DNA of 13,216 nt, taken from Pseudomonadota bacterium. GTDB lineage: Bacteria; Myxococcota_A; Polyangia; Polyangiales; Polyangiaceae. How positions within the stretch are numbered: position 1 is the first letter of the stretch; every line of letters starts with the position of its first letter. The position numbers and the translations under genes were made by a program. Positions 1 to 7,900 of this stretch are shown piece after piece. The notes beneath the pieces are model-generated. The model was not told the DNA's origin and searched no databases. It was given only the letters and a program-made list of their open reading frames with translations. The stretch lies in assembly GCA_023402175.1 (NCBI GenBank), contig JAEXCN010000516.1, positions 1-13,216 of the forward strand, read 5' to 3'.

Positions 1-26
1 GCCCGCAGCTTCGGCAGAGTTGCTCA

Positions 27-50
27 CGGCGAGAGCATATCGTCTCGCCG
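27..50 (-). terminator. Stem-loop just after the methyltransferase stop codon
   Basis: CGGCGAGA (27-34) and TCTCGCCG (43-50) form a perfect 8-bp inverted repeat around an 8-base AT-richer loop. On the minus strand the stem starts 16 bases after the methyltransferase stop codon. No run of T follows it, so it is not a classical intrinsic terminator. It may be a 3'-end stabilising hairpin or a weak terminator closing the psd-methyltransferase unit. Nothing else can be called in bases 1-66. Confidence 0.35.
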
Positions 51-66
51 CGCGCCCATGGAGCGC

Positions 67-2199
67 TCAGCGCTTCTCGGCGAGGATCAACGTACGCGGC
101 GACTCACACCCGAAGAAGACGCCGGGAGTGCCGGTCCGACCACTCACCTCCGCAACGCGGAAGCCGTTGTCGTGCAGCATCTTCCCGAGCTCGTGGAGCG
201 CGTACGTGCGGATGGAGTACTCGATCTCCTTCGTGCGGCCGTCATCCATCATGAGGGTTCGCTTGACCTTCATGCGGCTCGTGATGAAGTCGATCGTCAT
301 CTCGTCCATGCAGATGCAGCCGTCTCCCTCGAACCACGCGAGCGAAGGCGCCTGCCGGACGATGTAATCGCGGTTCACGACGTCGAGGAGGAACTGTCCG
401 CCCTTCTTGAGCGCCTTGTGGACGCGGGCGATCACCGAGCTGTTCTTCTCCTCGTCGAAGTAACCGAAGCTCGTGTTCCACGAGTAGACGCCGTCGAAGG
501 TCTCTTCGAACGTCATCTCGCGCATGTCGCCCTGGACGAAGTTGATCTTCTGCTTCCGGTCCTGCGCCTCGTCGGACGCGCGCGCGAGCATGGCGAGGCT
601 CAGATCGAAGCCGACGACCTGATAGCCGCGCGCGGCGAGCTCGACGGCGTGGCGGCCCGTCCCGCACGCGAGATCGAGGATCATCGCGCCGGCCTCGCAG
701 CCGAGGCTCTCTTCGATGAAGTTCACCTCGCCGTCGATCTGCGCGTCCGACACCTTCGCCATGGTGCGGATGAAATCGTCGTTGAAGAGCTCTTCCCACC
801 ACGGCCGCGTCTTCTTGCGGTTCGCCGCGTTCTCCGTCATCGGCGGCGGCGCAAGCGCACCGACCGGCGGAACGAAGACGAGCGGATTCGACGGCCGACG
901 CGCGGCCGGCCCCGGTGTCGACGCGACGGACGCGTGCGGCGGGTTCGCCACGGTCTGGATCGTCACCGGCGGCATCTGAGCGACCGGCGCGACCACCGGA
1001 GTGATCGGCGTCATCGGCGTCGGGGCCGAGAGCTGCCCGCGCGGCGCCGACGCGGCTGCGGGCGGCGGCGCCGCTGCCATGAGTGAGGTAGCTGTCGCCA
1101 CCCCCTCGGGCGCTTTGAACGCCGGATATTTCCCGGCCGTCTTCACGGGCGGCGGATGCTGCGCCGGCGACGGGAGCGACTCGACGCTCACGAGATCTTC
1201 CGGCTCGACCTCGACCTCGCCTGTCTCGCTGATGCGATCGCCGTCTTCGATCCGGATCTCCTCCGAGTCGAGCGGCGACGGCAGCCGCGGGTAGGTCGCG
1301 AGCTCGTCACTCGACGGATCCGGGATGCTCCCCATCCCCGACAGATCCATGTCGACCGGGATGTCCTCCGAGATCGGCGGGCTCGAGTTGTGGACCTCGT
1401 ACGCGTCGAGCATGGTGCCGCGCGGATCGATGTCGTCCGCAACCGCGTCATGGCTCTCGCCGTTCGGCGCATCGTCATTCAGCTCGACGATCGGCGTCGG
1501 CTTGATCGGCGGGAGTATCGGCTCGCGATCCACCTCGGGCTGGAACGGCGTCCACCCGGGCTCGTTCGAGGGGTCGATCCCGACGGCGGGCGCCTTGAGC
1601 GCCGACGTGTCCATCGTGAGCATCGCGAGCCGGGCGCGGACCTCGTCGCTCGGCAGCTCGAGCGTGTCGTCCGCACCGAACGCCGGCGGCGGCCCGGTCA
1701 TCGGGCGCGCAGGCGGGATCGTATCGGACCCAAGCTCGCCCATCGCCGCCGGCTCCGGTGACGAAGGCGGCCGGCTCGGCGTCGTCACCGGCGGCAGCAC
1801 CGCGGGAATACCGCCGACCGGCGTCGTCGCGGGGAGGGTCGGACGCGAGATCTCGTCGTCCGGGATGCGAAGGGTCATCTTCGCGCGCTTCCGGCCTTGC
1901 GAGTCCTTGTCGCGCGAGGTGTCCGATGCGGCCTCGAGCCGGCTCGAGCTCCGGTCCTTGCGCATCGGGGGCGGCGGCGCGGACGGCGCGCCCGCAGGTG
2001 AGGAGTTTTTTTCCGGGAGCTTGGCTCGCTGGACCGGAGGAGGCGGCGTCGAAGGCTTCGGTGCAACAGGGGGCGGAACGTCGGTGGGCTCGTCATCGCC
2101 GAGGATGATGTCGTCGAGCGGCTCGGCTTGTTGAGCGCTCGCTTCGGCGTGGGCCCGGGAGAGATCGGGCCCGAGCTTCGACGGTCCGTCGCCGCTCAT
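67..2199 (-). CDS. Class I SAM-dependent methyltransferase with a long disordered N-terminal extension
   Basis: The predicted protein is 710 residues. Only the last ~250 form a recognisable fold, a Rossmann-type methyltransferase: motif I ILDLACGTG at about 507-515 (SAM binding), an acidic strand end VVGFDLS about 20 residues later, FVQGDMRE near 554-561 and FDGVYSWNTSFGYFD after it. Residues 1 to ~455 are rich in Pro, Ser, Thr and Ala and look disordered, with scattered hydrophobic-acidic motifs (IILGDDE, LELPSDE, VELNDDA, IRIEDGD). I chose ATG 2199 because it overlaps the psd stop as ATGA and has AGGGGG five bases upstream; the frame stays open further upstream but only inside psd. No signal peptide or TM helix is seen, so it is probably cytoplasmic. 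The substrate is unknown. Coupling to psd makes a phospholipid substrate possible, but the sequence does not show it. The fold call is firm; the reaction is not. Confidence 0.85.
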   Translation of the reverse strand: MSGDGPSKLGPDLSRAHAEASAQQAEPLDDIILGDDEPTDVPPPVAPKPSTPPPPVQRAKLPEKNSSPAGAPSAPPPPMRKDRSSSRLEAASDTSRDKDSQGRKRAKMTLRIPDDEISRPTLPATTPVGGIPAVLPPVTTPSRPPSSPEPAAMGELGSDTIPPARPMTGPPPAFGADDTLELPSDEVRARLAMLTMDTSALKAPAVGIDPSNEPGWTPFQPEVDREPILPPIKPTPIVELNDDAPNGESHDAVADDIDPRGTMLDAYEVHNSSPPISEDIPVDMDLSGMGSIPDPSSDELATYPRLPSPLDSEEIRIEDGDRISETGEVEVEPEDLVSVESLPSPAQHPPPVKTAGKYPAFKAPEGVATATSLMAAAPPPAAASAPRGQLSAPTPMTPITPVVAPVAQMPPVTIQTVANPPHASVASTPGPAARRPSNPLVFVPPVGALAPPPMTENAANRKKTRPWWEELFNDDFIRTMAKVSDAQIDGEVNFIEESLGCEAGAMILDLACGTGRHAVELAARGYQVVGFDLSLAMLARASDEAQDRKQKINFVQGDMREMTFEETFDGVYSWNTSFGYFDEEKNSSVIARVHKALKKGGQFLLDVVNRDYIVRQAPSLAWFEGDGCICMDEMTIDFITSRMKVKRTLMMDDGRTKEIEYSIRTYALHELGKMLHDNGFRVAEVSGRTGTPGVFFGCESPRTLILAEKR

Positions 2200-3083
2200 C
2201 CGGCCCCCTGTTTGGTCGCGCCGCCGGTCGCGCTCCTTGCGTGGGGCTCGTGCAGCGCGAACGGCTGACCAAACCTGACCGGACCTTCGCTCACGAGCCA
2301 CTTCGCCACTACACCGGGCTCGAAGAACACGACCGCTGTCGAGCCGAGGCGGAAGATGCCGATCTCCTCGCCTCGCTCGACCCGGCGAGGTGGCTGGAGC
2401 TCGTGCACTCCCAGCGGGACGTCGAGCTCGTCGATCCCCGAGACGGTGATGCGACCGACGACCATCGCCGCGACCATCACGACCGTCACGCGTCCGAGAC
2501 CAGACTCGGGCGGCGTGTCGATCGCGATCGCGACGCGGCGATTCCGAACGAAGAGGTTGTGGACGTGGCGGACGCCGATCGCGTTCACCGGGTAGTAGTC
2601 GCCCGGCATCGAGCGAACCGTCGTGATCGCTCCCGGGACGGGCGCATGCACGCGGTGGTAGTCGCGCGGCGACAGGTAGACGACGCATCCCTGGCCGCCC
2701 TCGTACCGGCGAGCTTCGTCGGCATCGCCGAGCAGCTCGTCGACCTGGTACGGTCGGCCTTTCACGCGGAAGGCGCGACCGTCGACGGGACCGATGGAGT
2801 CCACGCGTCCGTCCGCGGGGCTGATGATGACCCGCTGGTCTTCCGGCAGCGGCCTCACGCCATCGCGGAGCTCACGCGTGAAGAACTCGTCGAACGAGCG
2901 GAAGCCGGTGGCCTTCCGACACTCGTCGAGATCCACGTCGTAGGCACGACAGTAGAGATCGACTACCGCCTTCCCGACGCGGTCGGGCCAGGGGTACTCG
3001 GAAAGCCGCCCCATCACACGCGTGATACGGGTCCGCGGCAGCACTCGCAGGATCTGGGCAGTGGCGTACGTAATCGCGTTCAT
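2196..3083 (-). CDS. psd: Phosphatidylserine decarboxylase proenzyme
   Basis: This enzyme decarboxylates phosphatidylserine to phosphatidylethanolamine at the inner membrane. The 295-residue protein follows the proteobacterial family along its length: FDEFFTRELRDGVRPL (64-79), SPADGRVDSIG with Asp91, YLSPRDYHRVHAP with His143 and His146, NLFVRN (176-181) and the self-cleavage motif LGST (246-249). By family knowledge, cleavage before Ser248 yields the alpha chain with its pyruvoyl cofactor; Asp91 and His146 would complete the processing triad. ATG 3083 is chosen because MNAITYATAQILRVLP matches the usual N-terminus. The frame extends to a TTG at 3140, but those residues do not resemble the family. 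No Shine-Dalgarno sequence precedes ATG 3083, which overlaps the stop of a 12-codon leader ORF. The stop overlaps the methyltransferase start by 4 bp, implying co-translation. The C-terminal tail after ~280 is variable and probably unstructured. Confidence 0.97.
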   Translation of the reverse strand: MNAITYATAQILRVLPRTRITRVMGRLSEYPWPDRVGKAVVDLYCRAYDVDLDECRKATGFRSFDEFFTRELRDGVRPLPEDQRVIISPADGRVDSIGPVDGRAFRVKGRPYQVDELLGDADEARRYEGGQGCVVYLSPRDYHRVHAPVPGAITTVRSMPGDYYPVNAIGVRHVHNLFVRNRRVAIAIDTPPESGLGRVTVVMVAAMVVGRITVSGIDELDVPLGVHELQPPRRVERGEEIGIFRLGSTAVVFFEPGVVAKWLVSEGPVRFGQPFALHEPHARSATGGATKQGAG

Positions 3084-3118
3084 CGACGACAAGGTGAAGG
3101 ACCCGGCCCCTCCGTCAT
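3080..3118 (-). promoter_or_regulatory. Possible 12-codon leader ORF coupled to psd
   Basis: An ATG at 3118 opens a 12-residue frame (MTEGPGPSPCRR) whose TGA overlaps the psd ATG as ATGA. GGTGGG lies seven bases before its ATG and could serve as ribosome binding site, while psd itself has none. Three other gene pairs in the window use the same ATGA junction, which makes coupling plausible. A chance ORF of this size in GC-rich DNA is also quite possible. Confidence 0.35.
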
Positions 3119-3173
3119 CAGCGGGCCCACCGCACGCCAACGTGACGCGAGGGGTTCCCCGACCTCTTTCTTT

Positions 3174-3188
3174 CGGCAGATTCTGCCG
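3174..3188. promoter_or_regulatory. Perfect 15-bp palindrome, operator candidate for psd
   Basis: CGGCAGATTCTGCCG is a perfect dyad of 7+1+7 bases. It begins seven bases downstream of the proposed -10 element on the minus strand, so it would overlap the transcription start. That is a classical position for a repressor operator. No T-run follows on either strand, so a terminator is less likely. The regulator is unknown. Confidence 0.45.
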
Positions 3189-3194
3189 TTACGG

Positions 3195-3224
3195 ATTATG
3201 CCGGCCCTCCGCGGGGAAGGTCAA
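3195..3224 (-). promoter_or_regulatory. Sigma70-type promoter for psd-methyltransferase
   Basis: On the minus strand, TTGACC (3224-3219; 5 of 6 to the -35 consensus) is followed by an 18-base spacer and CATAAT (3200-3195; 5 of 6 to the -10 consensus). Such AT-rich hexamers at proper spacing stand out in this GC-rich DNA. Transcription should start near 3188, giving a leader of about 105 bases before psd. It lies in the 186-bp gap after the peptidase gene, so psd probably does not depend on the upstream operon. Confidence 0.6.
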
Positions 3225-3230
3225 TCTTGG

Positions 3231-3256
3231 TCCGGAGGACAACCTCGACCTCCGGA
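3231..3256 (-). terminator. Stem-loop after the peptidase gene
   Basis: TCCGGAGG (3231-3238) and CCTCCGGA (3249-3256) form a perfect 8-bp stem with a 10-base loop. It begins 13 bases after the peptidase stop codon and ends just before the proposed psd -35 element. No T-run follows on the minus strand, so it is either a Rho-independent terminator of weak form or an mRNA-end structure. Its placement between two units favours termination. Confidence 0.45.
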
Positions 3257-3269
3257 TCGTTCATCGGGC

Positions 3270-4910
3270 CTAATCTTTACCCAGATCCGGCTCGTCTCGC
3301 TTCCGGGCTGCGTCGCACAGTGGCCCACCCGGCTCGGGTGCTCCCGGTGGGCACGCGCTCTCGACCGTGAGCGGATCGTGGGCGAGCGCCTCGTCGTTCG
3401 CACTGTCGGCTGTGGCGACATCCCCCCTTTCTCGGGCCAGGCGGCTCCGGATGGCCCAGCACGGGCCAAAGCTCGCGATCCACGCCTTCGGATCCTCGAC
3501 CAGGGACTCGGCCGCCCGCGGATCGCCCTTTGCTTCGAGGACGCGCGCGCGGAGGTAGCGAAGGCTCGGATCGGGCAAGAGGCTCTCCGGGATCTTGTCG
3601 ACCTGCATCAGCGCCTCGTCCGCATGACCACGCCCGAGGAGGAGCTCGCCGAGGCGCGAGCGCTCACGCGAGTCCGTCGCGGACGGCAGCGAACCGCCGA
3701 GCCCGTAGAGCGGTGAGAGCGGCTCCTTCGTCTTCCGCGCGAGATGCGCGCGCCACTTCACGTCCCATTGCTGGAGCGTCTCACCGCTGACTTGTGTGAG
3801 CGCTTCGTCGACGGCCTTCGCCGTGCGGAGCGCGACGAGCAGCTTCGCGAGCGCGCCTTCCGGCTGCGTCTCGACGAAGAAGCGCACGAAGCTCGTGACC
3901 TCCGCGAACGCAACCATGGCGGCGTCCGCGCTCGGCAGCATCGCGATCGAGGGGCCGAGCTTGTCGAGCGGAAGGTCCAGCTTCAGCTCCATGCCGCGCT
4001 GCACGACGCTCTCGACGCTCGGTCGATCGTCGAACGGTCCCGGCTCGCGCCATCGCGTCTCCTGCCGACGCGCCACGCCTTCGTGCAGCCAGAGCGGCGC
4101 GCGCTCACGCGACTGCATCGAGATCGCGAGGTGCGTCATCTCGTGCGTGAGCGTGTCGCGCCAGGGATAGCCATGCTTGCTCGCGCGCGGAGAGAGGATC
4201 GTGACGCGCCCCCACTTCGCGACGGCGACCGTGCCGGTCGTCTGCGCCGCCTTGTACGGCAGCCCGGTCATCGCCGAGAGCGAGAGCAGATCGCGTACGA
4301 CCGTGATGCGCGTCGGCTTCTTCCATTCGACGCCGAGATCGCGCGTGAGCGAGGCGCGCGCCTTGTTCACGGTGTCGACGATGAGCGGCATGAGCGCGCG
4401 GTCACCTTCGTCGTGCCAGCGAACGACGACGCCGGCCGCTTCGTCCTTGTCGACGACCGTGGCCGCCGTCACGCGCGCGCATCCGCGCGCAACGTCGGCG
4501 AGGATGCGGCCTTCCTCGCTCTGGGCGACGTCGTTCCGGCTCATCAGCGCCGCCGAGAGATCGCAGTCCTCCTCGTAGAGAGCGAGGCGCGCCTTCGCCA
4601 TCACGACGGACGGGCTGTTCGGATCGGCCTTCGCGAGATCGGCCCGAGCCTTGTCGTACTCCATCGCGACGATGAGGTCGTTCGCGCGCCCCGCGACCAC
4701 CTCCCCCGGATCGGGCTGCGCCACGGCACGCGCCGGCCCACACACCGCGAGAAGTCCCGCCGCGAGCCCCGCAAGAACAGGGAACAGCGAACGGGAAACA
4801 GGCAACCGGGATTGGGAACGGGAAACAGGCGAGGCGGAACGAGGCATTGCCGCGCGCTCGGCTTCCCGATTGCCTGTTCCCTGTTCCTTGTTTCCTCTTC
4901 CGAGAATCAT
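3270..4910 (-). CDS. Exported HExxH metallopeptidase (peptidase MA-like) with helical repeat flanks
   Basis: This 546-residue protein carries a gluzincin-type zinc site: HEMTH at 256-260, with the third ligand likely Glu277 in LWLHEGVA. This is the arrangement of the peptidase MA-like family. A hydrophobic segment at 43-57 followed by ARAVAQ near 61-65 looks like a signal peptide. Helical, TPR-like stretches occur at about 70-150 and 415-515. ATG 4910 overlaps the stop of the upstream DUF4175-type gene (ATGA) and has GAGGGG eight bases before it, so I prefer it; ATG 4847 would give a shorter leader but has no clear ribosome site. Residues ~5-45 are encoded by a GGGAACAGG-like repeat and form a very long basic n-region, so an insertion may have lengthened the leader. 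It is probably periplasmic or envelope-associated. Its substrate is unknown, and proteolysis is inferred from the motif only. Confidence 0.85.
   Translation of the reverse strand: MILGRGNKEQGTGNREAERAAMPRSASPVSRSQSRLPVSRSLFPVLAGLAAGLLAVCGPARAVAQPDPGEVVAGRANDLIVAMEYDKARADLAKADPNSPSVVMAKARLALYEEDCDLSAALMSRNDVAQSEEGRILADVARGCARVTAATVVDKDEAAGVVVRWHDEGDRALMPLIVDTVNKARASLTRDLGVEWKKPTRITVVRDLLSLSAMTGLPYKAAQTTGTVAVAKWGRVTILSPRASKHGYPWRDTLTHEMTHLAISMQSRERAPLWLHEGVARRQETRWREPGPFDDRPSVESVVQRGMELKLDLPLDKLGPSIAMLPSADAAMVAFAEVTSFVRFFVETQPEGALAKLLVALRTAKAVDEALTQVSGETLQQWDVKWRAHLARKTKEPLSPLYGLGGSLPSATDSRERSRLGELLLGRGHADEALMQVDKIPESLLPDPSLRYLRARVLEAKGDPRAAESLVEDPKAWIASFGPCWAIRSRLARERGDVATADSANDEALAHDPLTVESACPPGAPEPGGPLCDAARKRDEPDLGKD
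4773..4900. repeat. GGGAACAGG-type imperfect inverted and direct repeat inside a coding region
   Basis: The 15-mer GAACGGGAAACAGGC occurs twice (4789-4803 and 4816-4830). 4773-4787 is the inverted counterpart of 4874-4889 with one inserted base. 4793-4811 is the inverted counterpart of 4864-4881, differing by one substitution and one indel. The arms flank about 33 bases. The block is visibly less GC-rich than its surroundings and lies within the start of the peptidase gene. It resembles a dispersed palindromic element, but only one copy is in this window. Confidence 0.7.
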
Positions 4911-7900
4911 CGCAGAAGCCCCTCTGCGTAACGCTTCACCGCGTCCTTGAATTTGCCGCCCGTGGGCTGACCGAGTCCCTTGATCACGCGCTTGCGGAAC
5001 TCTTCAGGGCCTTTGTGAGCGTCGGCCTTCGGAATATCGGTGTGGTCGCGAGCCATGCGATCGCCGTCGCCGCTCGACGAGTCGCGTTCGCTCTCGCCGT
5101 CACCGAGCGCGTCGCGTGCCATCTCGAGCTTCTGCTGCGCCTCGCGCTGCTTCTTCAGGCCCTTGTCCGCGTCGCCTTCGCGGAGCGCCCTCGCCGCTTC
5201 CTGCGCCGCCTGCTCGGCGTCGTGGAGCGCGTCGAGCGCAGCCGGCGGAAGCGCCTCCTGATCGCGTCCCTTCTTCGCGAGCTCGCGGGCGCGCTCGCCG
5301 AGCTTGGCCTCGGTCTCGCCGTGCTCGCGGAGCTCGGGCGCGGCCCGCTGCGCAGCGCGGCGGCGGAGCTCTTCGAGCTTCTCCTCCGCCCACTTCACCT
5401 CGGCCTCCATCTGTCGTCGGGCCTCGTCGACGGTGCGCTCGGCGTTCGGATCGGCGAAGCGTCCGAATCGCTCGCGCGAGGCGGCGCGCTTCGCTTCGTC
5501 GAGCGCACCGAGCGCGTTCCGTCCGCTCTGCACGGCGTCGGCGGCGTTGCCCTGCTCCATGGCCCGCGCCATCTGCTCGGCGTGCTCGCGTGCAGCGGCG
5601 CCCTTGCTGGTCCAAGAGTCGCTCCCGCCGCCGACGTTCGGAAGCGGACGGACCGCTTCGCGGATCTTCTGCGCGTGCTTCTTCGCTTCCTCCGCGAGCG
5701 CTTCGAGGTCTTCCTTCGTCGAGCCGGAGGCGATCGCCTGCTCGACCTTGCCCACGTGCCCGGCATGCTCCGCGGCGAGCTTGTCGAGGTCCTTCGCGGC
5801 CTCGTTGAACGCCTGCTCGACGTCGCTCGTCTCGCCGTCGCCCTCTTCCCCTGCCGCGCCGCGCCCGCCGCCCGACTCGCCGCCGGCGTGCGAGGGTCGC
5901 CCGCCGCGCGCGCCGAACGAAGGATCCGGCTGGCGCAGACGCGCCGCGAGATCCTGCGCGGCGAGCGTCGCGTGCGTGAGATCGCTCGCGCTCCGAGCAC
6001 GCGCGACGCGAAGCAGGTCCATCTCGACGATCTCGCCGATGTCACGCCCGAGCGCACCGAGCCGGCGCATCGCCTTTCCGCCGCCGTCGAGGACGAGGAC
6101 GGCCGCGTCCATGCGCTGCTCGCCTCGGACCTTCTCGGCAGGCTTCTGCGCGAGCGCTGCAGCGGCCGCGAGGTCTTCGGCCACCTCAGCGAGCTCGCGT
6201 GCGACGTCGCGCGTGTCACGGAGGCCGAGCCCCTGGATGGCGGCGTCGACGACGAGGACAATCCGCTCGGTCGCCTTCACGACGTTCGCCCGCGCGGTCG
6301 TGCTCGGCGATCGGAGCTGGTTGTTCGCCGCGTCCTTCACCTTGCGCATGCGGCCGCGGAGCATTGCGCCGAGGCGGCTCGGCACACGGATGCCGGCGTA
6401 CGACGTCGAGAGCGCTGACTCGAGCATCTCGCTGCCTTCTTCGGCAAGCTTCACGTCTTGCTCGAGCATGGCCTTCCGGTCCTTCGGCTCGGCGGGGAGC
6501 GGGGTCTTCAGGCGCCATGCGAGCGCGTCGACGAGCGCGTCGCGCACACGAACGAGCGCCGCCAGCCGGCGCGACTCGGGCTCGCCGACGTCGGGCGGCA
6601 CGATCGTGATCGCATCGCTCGCGCCCCACTTCGGACCCGTGATCGGATCGTTGTCCTTTGCCTCGACGCGGATCTCGATCGGCGCGTGGCTCTTCTTGAT
6701 GAACGCATCGCTCGCGCGGAGGTTGTATCCGCCGCGATCGTTCTTCGTCTCGCCGTCGAGCCGGGCGAGCACGCGACGCTCTTCGCGCGGCCCGGCACGG
6801 AGGACGAGATGCACCTCGCGAAGCCCGTGATCGTCCGTCGCCTCGTAGTGGATCGGGATCTCGGAGGCGTCCTCTTCGGTCGCGAGGCGGATCTGCTTCG
6901 GCGCGCCTTCGAGCGTGACGAGAGGAGCCTCGTCCGGGATCGATTCGACGGGCGTGGCGTCCGGCTCGGGGATGACGACCTTCCCGAAGCGCGCCACCAC
7001 CTTGAGCTTCACGCTCTCGGCGAGCGGCCAGCGCGCGACGACATGACCCGAGCCGTCGTCGACGAACGGCACCTCGGCGGTCCCATCCGTGAGGAGCAAA
7101 CGGCGACCGGCATGCAGCGGCGTTCCGCGTACCGTGAGCAACGTCCCACGCGGAAGCGCCACGTCGTCGTACGGCGACACGCGACGCTCCTCCTGGTGCA
7201 GGTAGTCCGGCGGCCGCGCTCGGATTTGTGGCTCACTGAGCCACGTCATTCCGACGGGCGCGATGCCGTCGCGAGCGACGAGGACGTCGGCGCCCTCGAC
7301 GACGGCCCATGGATTCATGGCACACGCCGCGACGTTGATCGCCGCGAGGCCGAGCGCGATGACGCCGAGCACGAACGCGACGCGCTGCGCGCCGCGACGG
7401 ACGCCGTCGAGCGGCAGCGCCGCGAGCGAGCGAGCGACGTGGAGCTCGGCGAGCTCGCGCGACGAGCCACCCGTCGTGTCTCGGTCGAGGAGCGAGAGCG
7501 AGCGAATCGCGCGTGCAGCGGCCTCCGGCTCCATCCGCCCGGCGACGTGCTGGATGGTGCGAGCGGGATCGGAGAAGACGCGGTTCGCGAGCACCCGCAC
7601 GATCACGGCGCCGGTGACGACCGCGAGCAGGAGCAGCGCGCCGCCGATGCGGGCCTCGGCAGTCCCGCCGCGCGCGACGAGCATCGCGATCGTCGCAACG
7701 AGCACGCACGCTGCCGTGACCGCGCGGCGGCGTGGCCCCTTCACCGTGTACTGCCACGCATCGGAGAGCGCCCGGAGCGCCTCGCGATGCGACGACGTCA
7801 CGGGGGCTTTCTTCCGCAGCGGCGCTCCCGGCGGGCGGCTCCATCGCGGAGGCGCGATCGAGACCTTGCGAGCCCGAGGCGTGAACTGCCTCTCTCCCGG

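Noticed and set aside
58..1086. Long plus-strand open frame opposite the methyltransferase
   Set aside because: It is rich in Arg, Asp, Glu and Val in the way reverse-complement shadows of GC-rich genes are. The minus strand encodes clear methyltransferase motifs.
2241..3716. 491-codon plus-strand frame across psd and the peptidase end
   Set aside because: It is antisense to psd, which has full-length family similarity and all catalytic residues, and it crosses the psd promoter region.
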